A stretch of DNA of 64,000 nucleotides, from NCBI RefSeq assembly GCF_003086295.3, contig NC_092038.1, positions 125,143,518 to 125,207,517 on the forward strand, in the 5' to 3' direction. The notes under the pieces were generated by a model. It did not search any database and was not told the DNA's origin. It worked only from the letters and a program-made list of their open reading frames with translations. The translations under genes were made by a program, and so were the position numbers. Shown here piece by piece: positions 11,737-22,577 of the stretch. Numbering within the stretch: position 1 is the stretch's first letter; the number at the start of each line of letters is the position of its first letter. This stretch comes from Arachis hypogaea. Its lineage: Eukaryota > Streptophyta > Magnoliopsida > Fabales > Fabaceae.

Positions 11737-14420
11737 TTATGTTAAATTAGTAACTATTTTTAACTTATAATAATTTGGTAAGTAATTAATATGTATTATA
11801 TTAAACTGTGACATACCCCAATGTTGTTGATGATGCGTAAATGATGGGTTGAAGTGTGACTGCGGTACATACTGGCCTGAGAACTGAGGTTGTTCTTGTG
11901 GAAGCGGATTCGTAGGTGGTACCTCAGGCGAATGTGGCTCCTGTTCATCATTGTCATCATCCATATCCTGACTACCCTCATCCATATCATGATTACCACC
12001 ATCCAAATCCTGATTACCTTCATCATCCTCTTCACCCACAAGATTTGACAAACACAAGCGGTTCCCATATTCTCCTCGGTACCAATGCATATAAGTTTCC
12101 AACTGAGGCTGTGAAGGAATGGGAAGCTCGGAAAGAACGTGATGATACCTGTTGGTCCAATGCATCACCCACATGTAATGAGTAGGTGCCGTGGCCCAGT
12201 TAAAATTCTTAGGACCAGTGAGGACTTCTCCATGCGCCTTATCTAGATTCCGCACCTCCTCAGGCACTCCCTGAACGAGTCTGAATTGTCGCCTATACCT
12301 ATCGGTAGCATGCCACTCAATACATTCAAATGATACCAAAGGCACTGTAGCGCTCCACACAACCGAGTGCATATAGATTTCAGCAGGAATTATGTTAGGA
12401 TCCACGCGATCCACAGCATACGCAACCCAGACAAACTGAAAAAAAAATAAAGGAAATTCATGACTACGCCCGACATAACAGTCATCATCATCTTTGGTTC
12501 ATAAGATTTACACAGGCCCTAAATAGGAAAGTAATACTACTTTAATAAATACTCACCTCGCCTTCCTGAAGTTCATCAAAGGCCTTCCTAAAGTCAGCTA
12601 GCTTCATATATCTATATCGTCGGTCACCCCGCTCCCAGTTCCGCCACCTTATACGATACATTTAATGTTGATAATTGAGTTATAAATATAAATAAAGTGG
12701 TACATTTAAAAATTATATTACCTGTTTGCTAGCGGGAAACTGCGGGGCTCCCTAGGAACCGGCGATAGATATGGGAGCCGCATCCAAGCCCAACCGAGAA
12801 GAAGTGTTAGTGGGCCATCTATGCCTTTACAGTCAACTCGAGATGCCCGGCATAATGCCCTATAGAGGTGTGCTAGGCATGCAGATCCCCAACTGTATTG
12901 TATAATACTACCAAATTCACGTAGCAATGGAAGAAACTTCCAGTGCACACCTGCTGCACCTGATTTATCCCCAAACAAGATCGTCCCGATAAGCAACATA
13001 ATGTGGCATTTGACATACCTCTGTATACCAACTTCATCAGTCAAGGGTAAATTTTCTTTAAGGTCCCGAAGCCAACTCAATTTAATGCAACTGCCTCTAC
13101 ACTCCGACTTACGCGGTGCAACTCCGAATTGATGCAAACACTCAGCCTCCAACGCTTCGAAACTACTCAATGTCATCCCTGTAACTGGAAGTCCGTCCGT
13201 TGGAAGACCAAGTATTAGAGCAACGTCTTCAAGAGTGACGGCACATTCACCAATGGGAAGGTGAAACGTATGTGTGTCGGGGTGCCACCTCTCGATTAAA
13301 GCATTCACCAATGCCTTTTGACATTGGACTACCCCAATCTGTGATGCATGGTAAAAGCCAGTAAGTCGTAGCTGCTCCTCTACCCTATCATTGTACCGAT
13401 CCGGAGGAACAGGATGCTCACATGTCAACATTCTTAACTTCTGCAAAGTTCATAACAAAGTATTACTCAACTTCTTAACACTTACTAGGTTACTACTAAA
13501 ATAAAAATATTTTATACCACAACAACTATTGATAATAATGATAACTAATACATAAATACCTAATCAAATCTCTCCACAGTAACACATTTATCTTGAATAA
13601 TATGTAATAATACCCACTAACCACCTACTACTGCATATACCATTAGTTAACTAAAGATATTTCACTGAATTATAAAAAACATTTATAACAATTACTTTAT
13701 GCCTAAATTCTTTTTGGAACATCATTCATACTAATTAATTAATAGTTTCCCAAACTAAGACTAACTCACAACAACAAGAACATTTACCTTCATTCATTAC
13801 AATATACCTACTTAATAATTTAAATAGAATTATAAAAATTAAATTAAACCTATTTTCAAAATTAAATTAAACCGTTGGGGCTCCAATTTTTTTTTTAATT
13901 TCCTTATATTTATATTTAAACATAAACATAACTATAAAAATTAAATTAAACCTATTCTCAATATTAGTTACAATTATAACCGTTGGGGGTCCAATTTTTT
14001 TAATTTCCTTATATTTATATTTAAACATAAACATAACTATAATAATAATACAAAACATTCAAAATTCACATTCTAAAATTTCCGTGCTCTCTATAAAAAA
14101 CGTCCCAAACTTACTAAATAATAACAATAATTTCACTAACAATAATACTTATATTCTAAAAATTAATTCCAAAAATTCTATAAATCTTAAAAAATACATA
14201 TAAATCCTAAAAAATAGTAATAATCATTCTATCCTATGGATATTTCTAATTTGCACTTCTAATAACAACAATCATAACAAATAAATATTTTACATTAATA
14301 CTTTTAAATAAAAAAATTTAAAAACCTTAAAAAAAAACTTACATAATCAGAGTGACTGAGATAATGCATGATATGAAGCTCAGGTCGATCAACATCTCTA
14401 GTTTTATTTTTTTTGGGCAT
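11737..14420 (-). CDS. Plant mobile domain (PMD) protein, MAIN/PP7-long-form-like
   Basis: A host-like gene inside the MULE, read leftward. Exons: 14420-14343 (ATG, 26 codons), 13440-12722, 12647-12557 and 12435 to a stop at 11737. All junctions are GT-AG and in phase with no internal stop, giving about 528 aa. Exon 1 encodes DRPELHIMHYLSHSDY. Exon 2 encodes the PMD core (TGFYHASQIG, FHLPIGECAVTLEDVALILG, LPLTDEVGIQRYVKCH, GWAWMRLP). Exon 4 ends in an acidic Asp/Asn-rich repeat and a Pro/Gln tail. A possible splice donor lies near 11815, so the last residues are uncertain. PMD proteins of the MAIN/MAIL1 family act with a PP7-type phosphatase in silencing and genome maintenance; transposon-borne PMD genes are known in plants, but their role is unclear. 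Confidence 0.85.
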
Positions 14421-14612
14421 TCTTTCATGTATTGAAACATGCAGAAATGAGAGGAGGAAGATGAATAACAATGGGGGCTTCAGGTTTGAAAACGAAAGCT
14501 GGGAGAGTGATGTCTCGGAGGGTGAGAGAAGTTAATGCATGAGTGAGGGAGCTGTTATAAGGGCACCGAATTGGGGTGGCTCCTGCTACGCGACACGTGT
14601 CTTCGGTGGTGG

Positions 14613-14687
14613 CAATCGCACGGTCAGATTTGCTGGACGGAACTCGCACGGTGAGATTTGCTTAGTGGAACTCGCACGGTGCGAGTT
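14613..14687. repeat. Right subterminal palindromic motif cluster of MULE
   Basis: Three close copies of the motif seen at the other end: AATCGCACGGTCAGATTT (14614-14631), AACTCGCACGGTGAGATTT (14641-14659) and AACTCGCACGGTGCGAGTT (14669-14687), about 28 bp apart. The last is a near-perfect palindrome. They lie about 100-170 bp from the right terminus, just upstream of the PMD gene start, so they could also influence its promoter. Confidence 0.75.
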
Positions 14688-14790
14688 GGGTGGTCACTGA
14701 CACCACACTCTCGTCATTCCCCTCCCTCCCCCATAACGGCGTCTGTTAGAAGTTCCGGTACCATATTGAAATTAAAAAGCCGCAACTTTT

Positions 14791-15562
14791 GGCACTAAAA
14801 TAAAAGAAAACATTTATATGCAAGACAACATTAAGTGTCATGTAAGGGCAAATCTGAAACTCTGAGCTAATAAACACAGAACTAGTACCCTCAACAAATA
14901 ACGGAGTGTACATTTGAAAATTTAAGGTTTTAAACTGTCAAATCTCTTTTCTTTCAATTAACAAAATTCAATTATTCAAGTAATTGTCTTTTGCTTTTCC
15001 GCAGTTCAATTTATCTTTTCCTACATTTATCTAATGATAAGTTTCCGTTCAACGGCTAGCAGAAATAGACATTTCGCTTTATGAAACGACGTGGTCCCTC
15101 TGACCCCCTCTGGCCCTCTCTACGTTTCGTGAGACCAACAATTCCGTAGCCACTCCGTATGTGTCGTCGAAACTAAATAAATAAATAAATAATCAAAATT
15201 CGCATTCCCATCACCTGGAAAATATTTCAATCTCCCCGATCCCCATCTTTATTCTTCATTTTAATTAATTTTCTATATCTACTTTCGACCGTTACGACTT
15301 TCTTTAACTAAAATCCATCCAACGGTTCAGAATTCGTGAACTTTCTGACCACACGTAGGGTCCAGATTCAAAGACAGCTGTACCAGCTTGCTCTCTCAGC
15401 TTTCACACTACTCCGCGTGTCGTGTGCTACGCTTCAAGCATCAAGCTAAGGCAACTCTACCGTTTGATCCACCCATGATCATCAACCAAACGAATCAACG
15501 GCTCACAAATGATGATGCACCACGCACCGCGTCCCCACTACGCGGTTACACACTTAAGCTTC
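14791..15562. other. Upstream region of AGP gene
   Basis: No gene is seen. The stretch becomes richer in C and mixed sequence toward the AGP promoter. It contains several CACG/ACGC-type cores but no site I can assign with confidence. Confidence 0.5.
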
Positions 15563-15570
15563 TATAAATA
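15563..15570 (+). promoter_or_regulatory. TATA box of AGP gene
   Basis: TATAAATA lies 145 bp upstream of the AGP ATG at 15708. It predicts transcription from about 15595 and a CT-rich leader. Confidence 0.7.
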
Positions 15571-15707
15571 GCCCTCAAACCCTCTCACGAACTTCACCAC
15601 TGTCACATTCTCACTACTACAAACTAAAACTCTTTATTCAATTGAAGTCTCTCTTTCTTTCTCTAAAATCTTTTGCAATAGCTCTCTCTAGAATCTCTCA
15701 TTCTACG

Positions 15708-16130
15708 ATGGCAAGCTCCATGGCTGCGTTAATGCTAGTAGCTGCATTGTTAGTTAGCTCCGTCGTGGCTCAATCTCCGGCATCTTCTCCGACTAAGACG
15801 CCTGTAGCACCTTCTCCGAGGAAGACTTTGCCGGTTCCATCAGTTTCTCCTTCTGCAAATTCTCCACTGTCATCTCCTCCTTCTCCCATCGGAGGCGGCC
15901 AATCTTCTTCACCCTCCGCCGGTATCAGCTCTCCTCCATCTACTTCTCCATCCCCCTCTGGCTCGCCGTCCAGCTCTCCTTCCGATATCACTCCCTCATC
16001 CATCTCCGATTCTCCATCTGAAGCTCCTAGTCCTTCTGGAAACCCTGGAAGTGGCGCCGCCGAATTGAACAGATTCACCGCCGCTGGATTTGCTGCCGCC
16101 ATAGTTGTAGCTGGGGCGTTATTGATGTAG
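15708..16130 (+). CDS. AGP1: Classical arabinogalactan protein (AGP1-like), GPI-anchored
   Basis: A 140-aa single-exon cell-surface proteoglycan backbone. Residues 1-21 are a signal peptide (MASSMAALMLVAALLVSSVVA) with likely cleavage before Gln22. Residues 22 to about 115 are rich in Pro, Ala, Ser and Thr with many SP, AP and TP pairs, the sites for proline hydroxylation and arabinogalactan addition. The C-terminus (about 123-140) is a hydrophobic tail after a small-residue SGAAE stretch, the usual GPI-attachment signal. The ATG at 15708 is the first ATG after the TATA box. The AGP1 name rests mainly on gene order next to RIBA1, as I recall for Arabidopsis (At5g64310), since AGP sequences are too repetitive to assign by sequence alone. 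Confidence 0.9.
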   Translation: MASSMAALMLVAALLVSSVVAQSPASSPTKTPVAPSPRKTLPVPSVSPSANSPLSSPPSPIGGGQSSSPSAGISSPPSTSPSPSGSPSSSPSDITPSSISDSPSEAPSPSGNPGSGAAELNRFTAAGFAAAIVVAGALLM

Positions 16131-18003
16131 AGCGATTTCCACCGAGAGTTATATTTATTTTTCATATTATTAATTATTTAGTACCATGAAAATTTACATG
16201 TATGGTGGACTCTTTGTACTTCATTTTTTTGGATGCTCTTTTCGGCGGTGTGAGACGATTCATTAATTTGATTATTTTTGTGTATTCTACATTTCTACTT
16301 ACTCTGATGAATGATACACTTTTATTATTGTTACCATTCCCATTGATCTCCTTTTGCAATTATTTTAGTGTGCTATTGTGGCGAACCACATGCCAATGAA
16401 CTTGATGCTATTCTTTTTGTATTTGCTTTATCTTTTTTATCTCCGGAGTGAAAAATTGATAGACAACAAATCATAGGACAGCTTGCGTTTGTTCTCCTCC
16501 ATCGCTTTTCCTTTCGGTCCCTCTCCAATTGTACGATAAAACAGATGCATTACTTTGATGTTAGATTGCAATCCAAAACCCTACCTAAAGGCACACATCA
16601 CATGTGAAAAACCCAACTGAAAGTTGACGAGTGAGACGGGGCACAAACTAGAGTTAGTGACATTTTTTTTTTTCAGTCAAAAAGAAGATTCCATTGCAAC
16701 ATAGGACTGTGTTGTTGTTCTAATTAAAAAAAAAAAAGGACCGTGTTGTTTAACATGTTTTGTGCCTTTAACATGGACAATGACCATTCTAACATTCATT
16801 TTGATTTGTATAGTGGTGGACGGTGGAGGCGCATCATCATATAAGCTTTTCTTTTCATAAATAAAGTTTGTTTAACCACGAAATAAAGCATAGTCTTAAA
16901 GTGTGGGATCATCTGTGTTACTTTATAAAAGATATAGTATGTACCCTATTTTTCATCTCAATACCAAAATGAACCGAATAAATTCAACCGGATTCTTCAT
17001 CGTGAATTTCCAAAAATTGGATGGAAAACCCAATAACATAGTAATCAGAGCAGAAAATGTGAATGGGAAAAAGTAGGCAGGTGGTCGTTGAGGCTGGCTT
17101 TGATGACATTCCAGCTGCTTTAATTTAAGGTCAGACATATAAGTCACATAACTTAAGAAGATTCTTAAATTGAAAAAGGCTAAATAACCATCCGAATTTA
17201 TTATTTTTATTTATCAAATTAAAAATAATAAATTTTGATATTTTTAATATTTTTTATTAAATAAATTTTAAATAACCATAAAAAACATTAATATAAAATA
17301 TGAAATATATTATATGTAGAAGTATTTTTACGAAAATTAAACAATAAAATTTAGATGAGTGAAAATGATGAAAATAAAATTTTTTTGTTGGTTTTAGATT
17401 TAATTAACAAAAAAACTTATATATAATATTACAAGTAATAAATACTAAAATATAATATAAATTTTGCTATTTTAACATATAACAGTTTACAATCTCACTT
17501 AAATAAAATTCTTTACTTACATTTTAAATTATAGTTCCTTCGTTTTAAAATGATTCTTTAAATATAGGATTAACCCTTGCATGAGATGAATTTAACCTAT
17601 TGATTTATTATTAAATTATGTGTGTTGCGTTGTGAATAATGAATTCCTAAATTTAGTTAACTTGATCATTAGTTAGAATCAAGTGTAACCGTAATCATTC
17701 ATTATATAGTAGTACTTGTTTATAACTAAATATAGCACATGATATCCTTTATTTATAACTGAAACAATATTTTCTTTCTAAAATTAAAGAGCTTTTTCAA
17801 CTTTTTTTTTCTTTTCATTTTATATTATCAAATAAAAAAATAGTTCACCTTTATATAATGATGCAAAATTATATAAAAGATGGAAAACAAATTACAATTT
17901 CACGGCAAAAGGAAGTTACCGCGAAGAAGGATCGCATGTACATTTGTACAGTAATATATAGTGTAAAGGAAACAATGACGTGCACGAAAGTAATTATGCT
18001 GGC
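16131..18003. other. AT-rich spacer, no gene seen
   Basis: This holds the AGP 3' untranslated region and then very AT-rich spacer with homopolymer runs. Short ORFs occur on both strands without recognisable domains. Confidence 0.6.
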
Positions 18004-19392
18004 TCAATTTTTTTCAGCTTCTTTCTTCACAATCTTATCAATTACGGGTTCAACAAATGATTCCAAATCATCAAGGTCGTTCTTGACTTTTTCAACCTGT
18101 ATTATTTCATTCCCCAGTAATTTTAATTAATATAAGCAAAGAAGGATTAAAAATAAGCATCAGTGACATAGAATTGGTCAAGGTAGGTGATCAATTAGTT
18201 AAGAGAAAATATAGGGAATTCAATGAAATATACATAAATTAATATAATTTGTATTTATATATATATATATTTTGTAAAATTTATTTATTTATTAAAGATA
18301 ATTTAATATTTCTGTTGATTAAAAAATGACAAAAAATATTAAAAATTAATAGTTTCAAGAATTCTCTTAATATTATACTATTTATGCTATTAAGAGATTA
18401 ATATTATATTTTATAAAACATAAAATATTATAAATAAAAATATACCGTGAAATTTGATAGAATCCAAGTATAAGATACCCTAAAAAATGAGACTCGCTTT
18501 TCATTGCTGTAGAATTGTATATTTAATGGTAATATAAGGTACCTTGTGTATGAACTGTTGTGCTAGTTGAGCATCATGAGCAATCTGTTCTGATGCATGT
18601 TCCACAAACACAGCTACCTTCTTTAGATTAGCATCCTCTGGAAGCATCTCTGCCACATCTTCTGATACTTTCTCTGCTACTGTTGCCACCTTTTCCACTA
18701 CACTTGCCACCGCTTCAACCTCCTCCGCCACAATCTCTGCCTCCCCTGAATAATGCATCCACATGTTACATATAAATACATAAGCTGAGTGTAGCTTGTT
18801 TAATATTCATATCCAGTGTGTATATATGAAGTTACCTTCTATTCTCTCTAGTTTTCCCCAGTAAATTTTCCAGAAAGGTAGCAAGAGACCAAGTACTGAG
18901 CCCAATAACCATCTTAGCCTGCATGGTCATGGATACTTTAATATTCATATATCAATTCAATGAGCATGTTGTGTCGTCTCAAATTAGCACATGCAACATC
19001 TATTTGATTTAGTTCATACCAGTGGGGGAAGGAGAGGAATATAGAAGGGACCCGTGGTTCAACCTTGACATCCGTTGATCTATTATAAGCACATGTTAAA
19101 ACCACGTTTCGGTATATGTAAATTCAATATTATTCATATTGGAAAATAATAACAACATTATTGTGGATAGAGTTATCTATAAATACCCATTTGAAAGATT
19201 AGTGCTTGTTTTGCTGTTAGTGTTGGTGCTAAAGAATTGTAGGGCAGGACTCATCCAATAACTGCTTTGAACCCTTGCCGGTGACACAATTGCATTGCTT
19301 CTCTGTAGTCCATCGTAGCTTGATTGAAATCTTCTTGAACGTACTGCATCAACAACACTTCTTAAGGTTATCCATGACCCTCTTCTTGACAT
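18004..19392 (-). CDS. Unnamed single-span membrane protein, probably organellar
   Basis: I assembled five exons from splice signals on the minus strand: 19392-19187, 19079-19020, 18918-18836, 18745-18543 and 18096-18004. Every junction is GT-AG and in phase, giving 214 aa. The N-terminus (MSRRGSWITLRSVVDAVRSR and following) is Arg/Ser-rich without acidic residues until about position 15, like a mitochondrial or plastid presequence. About residues 88-110 form one hydrophobic span (WLRWLLGSVLGLLLPFWKIY), followed by a long acidic, Val/Glu-rich helical region with repeats such as VVEKVATVAEKVSEDV and a C-terminal VEKVKNDLDDLESFVEPVID. It looks like a conserved plant protein of unknown function; I do not recognise a name. 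The exon structure argues strongly that it is real. Confidence 0.75.
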
Positions 19393-20580
19393 ATTGGATA
19401 GATTATTTTCAATTATTTCTTCAGAACCACTGTGAACCGATAGAAAAAAGATGGATCCTTGTCAGAGTTACTTTATAGTTTCGGGTAACCAATCAATGAC
19501 CAATTTAGCTTATATAGGTTCAATTTTCCATTGGCATTTTACGTGTGGGATTGGTTGCACTAGGAAGATGTCCAAAAATAATAATGCAAAATTAGGAGTA
19601 CAATCTGAAGGGAAGTAATAGGGGGTGGCATGTGAAGTATGAATTTGGTTACTAAAAGCACAAGTTAGATGCCTTAGAAAGGGTAACGTACGCTAAGTGT
19701 TGGTTATGTTATGTCATGTATTTTCCTTGTAAGTAATAATAACCTTGTCCTTGTGGCTTTGAAGGCAAAGTTATCTCCTTGTGTGTTTTCCTTCACTCTT
19801 GTCAACTAATTAAGTTGCTTTGCTGTTGATAGTTGTTATTATCTTAGGATTGTTCATTTGTTCATTTGCTTCGCTATTTAGTTTTGGGAGTATATTTTGG
19901 TCTAAACTAGAGCAAATAGAAATGTTGTTGTTCGATTCTGGATTAGCTTAGGTAATAGAGGAATAAGAACAAAATGCTCTTCTTTGTGAAACTAATTTTC
20001 ATTTTTTTAGTCAATGTAAGAGCTCAAGTATATTTTGTGATTTATAGTAAATAATTAATTAGTATTGATATTTTTATTAGTATAAAATTATATTTAATGG
20101 TATAAAATTATATATTTTTTTTAACAGTTAAATATTAACTAAACTTTAATAAAAATACTGAATTTGAGTCTTGTTTTTTAAATATAATAAAAATAATATA
20201 CCCCGGCGGCCACCCCACGTAACTGTGAATGACTTAGATCTGAAAGGTGAGTGGAGTATATTCCTTGACAAATCTTTTTTCCCATTTGAACGTAATAAAT
20301 GACTAATCATGAGGACCATTATTTAACCTTGACTTCGTTGCCTGCACTGAATGAAAGGTGCCATAATGGTACCGCCATATGGAAATTGCAAGGGAAAAAA
20401 AAGGCATTGTGAAGCTTCCTTTTTGATGAAATGGGCCGGTTCGGGAAGCGGAAACACGGGCCCAGGCCCAACTACAGTGCCATGAGTCGCCATCAAAGAA
20501 AATAGTCAAAGAAGCAACGCGTATTGAAAGATAACAGGAAGATTGATTGGCATTGGCATGTTGTTTACTTCCATTCTGAG
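19393..20580. other. Spacer between divergent genes
   Basis: This is a shared upstream region: the membrane-protein gene runs left and the ATL gene runs right. No further gene is seen. A GC patch near 20200-20220 and the segment 20430-20520 probably belong to the ATL promoter or leader. Confidence 0.5.
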
Positions 20581-21663
20581 ATGGGGATGCATCACAGGAA
20601 GCTTTTTTCAAGGCAGGATGCCTGCAGTGACCAGTGTTACAATGAAGACCCTTCTTGTTTGGGAAGATCGGATTGCAACGACTGCATCAAATGCTCGTCC
20701 ACCCTGAATCCTCCACCACCACACAGCAACCGTCACATCCCCACCTTCTTGATCATCATAGTTCCCGTCGTATGCGCCGCCCTCTTTGCCCTCTTCTGCT
20801 ACGTCATCTACGCCAAGTTCTACTCCCCCAGGAGCAGGTCAAGGACCACGTTCTTCTCGTTATCGTTTCCGTTACGGCTACAACAAGGACAGGAACGGAA
20901 CGGCGACGACTTTCTGGATGACGGAGAAGGCGCCACTACGGTGGACCACCCTATCTGGTACATCCGTACAGAGGGTCTGAACAAAACCATCATCGAGGCC
21001 ATCACGGTTCTGAAGTACAAGAAAGGCGAAGGGTTGGTTGAAGGAACAGAGTGCTCTGTTTGCTTGAGCGACTTTGAAGAAGACGACACCCTCAGGCTGT
21101 TACCCAAATGCAACCACGCTTTCCATCTCCCTTGTATTGACACGTGGCTCGCATCTCACACCAACTGTCCCATGTGTAGGGCTCCCATTGTTACCAACCC
21201 CAGAGCTTCTAGGCTTCCCTCCATGGACCACCCTGCTACTCTTGTTGTTGATTCCACTCCTCTCCAGATTCGTGGAGACGCTGCAACAACGGAAGAAAAC
21301 AGTGGCAGTGAGACTGTGGAGAGGAATGGATCAGAGGAACAAGTTGAAGCTGATGTTGAAGCTGCAACAAGGAACGTGCAGCCAAGGAGATCGGTGTCTT
21401 TGGATTCTTCTTCTGCTGCCAAGATCAGCGCTGCTCTTGTTGCTGCTACTACTACTGTTGCATCAGTGCAAGAATCTAAAGAGAATTCAAAGAGGATTAC
21501 TGCTTCTGCAAAAGGTAGTAGTTCATCATCTTCTTCTTCTTCGAGTGCGCCTAGTTCAATGAAGAGGTCACGCTCCTTCAGTGGGAAACACGTGCTATCC
21601 TGGTACGGCCGCAACCACAACCAGAACCAGAAGAAGACGAATCCTCCAGTCAGAAGCTTTTGA
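20581..21663 (+). CDS. RING-H2 finger E3 ubiquitin ligase, ATL family
   Basis: A 360-aa single-exon protein, typical of intronless ATL genes, which are membrane-bound ubiquitin ligases often induced in stress. Residues 15-38 are Cys-rich and extracytoplasmic ([13 protein letters not shown] and following). Residues about 54-78 are one membrane span ([20 protein letters not shown]). The GLD-like region is at 131-133 ([11 protein letters not shown]). The RING-H2 runs from C158 to C199, with spacing CX2C, CXHX2HX2C and CX2C ([13 protein letters not shown]). The tail is Ser-rich with runs of Ser. It is closest in layout to ATL51/52-type proteins. I chose the ATG at 20581 because the frame upstream has no ATG. 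Confidence 0.9.
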   Translation: MGMHHRKLFSRQDACSDQCYNEDPSCLGRSDCNDCIKCSSTLNPPPPHSNRHIPTFLIIIVPVVCAALFALFCYVIYAKFYSPRSRSRTTFFSLSFPLRLQQGQERNGDDFLDDGEGATTVDHPIWYIRTEGLNKTIIEAITVLKYKKGEGLVEGTECSVCLSDFEEDDTLRLLPKCNHAFHLPCIDTWLASHTNCPMCRAPIVTNPRASRLPSMDHPATLVVDSTPLQIRGDAATTEENSGSETVERNGSEEQVEADVEAATRNVQPRRSVSLDSSSAAKISAALVAATTTVASVQESKENSKRITASAKGSSSSSSSSSSAPSSMKRSRSFSGKHVLSWYGRNHNQNQKKTNPPVRSF

Positions 21664-22577
21664 TCTTGAAATGATCATAAGTGTTTGTGAGTTATGGCGG
21701 TTAACAACCCAGCACGCAAGAGTATCGAGGTCATGATCAAGTGTAATACACAATTACAGTCACAATTCATAAACAATGAGTTTTGTGCCTCTTGTATGTA
21801 TGTAAGTTATGGTTTTATGCAGATTTAGTAAATAAAAATATTAACTATGAAGCAAGAACTTGATTACATTGTAATTAGCAGCAGAAGTGCCTATTTGGTT
21901 ATTCTTTTTCAATTAAAAAGTACTATGGTCCTGACATGAGCCAAAGTCGGAAAAATACAATTGCTCCTACTTGAAGTTTTTCATTATCATATATCAGTTG
22001 AATGGTGCTAATGTCTCTCACAAATCGCAATAAATACAAAACTCATTCCGCATCTATATTTAGCTCAGTAATTTATCGATGAGCCGTGTAAGTGTAAGTT
22101 CTTATTACCGGGACAAAGAAGACATTCTCCGAGGGATATATACAAGTACGTGACTAAAAGAGAGAAAAACAATTGCTACTTGCTAGGCTACTTTGTTTTA
22201 TAATCTTCTCATGTTCACACTTCAGAAAAGCCTAACAGGATCCAAGGCCCACTATAGTAGGCTTAAATTTGTCAAACTCAATTTCTAAAGGACCATAAAT
22301 TATGTGACTTTTTGTTCAGCGCTCTGATGATACCCTGAAACTTGCTCTGATTTAAGCTGCTCATTTCAAATATTGAAATGTCAAGTATATTTAATTTGCT
22401 ATGGTGACATGATATTTGTGCTAATATTTTCCAAGTTGTATTAACCTTATATTTTTTCTTGAGTGGTTAAGTGGCTTTAATTGCATTGACTAATAATTGG
22501 GCCTGTAGATTGTTAACTTGAGAGAGAGTCTTTGGTACTAATAAATGTAGGAACCAAAAGAGTGGGAAAGAAAAGTA
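21664..22577. other. ATL 3' flank and spacer
   Basis: No gene is seen. It holds the ATL 3' untranslated region and the upstream part of the receptor-like pseudogene. Confidence 0.6.

Larger units (their letters stand above)
9193..14781 (+). mobile_element. Mutator-like element (MULE) carrying a PMD gene
   Basis: The 5,589-bp unit is flanked by the identical 9-mer GCAACTTTT (9184-9192 and 14782-14790), the target duplication length of Mutator transposons. Its ends are imperfect terminal inverted repeats: GGCTAATTTTTATCGATATG on the left and, reversed, GGCTTTTTAATTTCAATATG on the right. Inside are subterminal palindromic motifs, a plus-strand transposase gene that lacks its 3' exon(s), and a minus-strand plant-mobile-domain gene, tail to tail. 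The missing transposase C-terminus suggests a non-autonomous copy that depends on a relative. The perfect target duplication suggests the insertion is not very old. Confidence 0.9.

Noticed and set aside
15642..15707. Longer in-frame start of the AGP
   Set aside because: The upstream start is TTG. The ATG at 15708 begins a perfect signal peptide.
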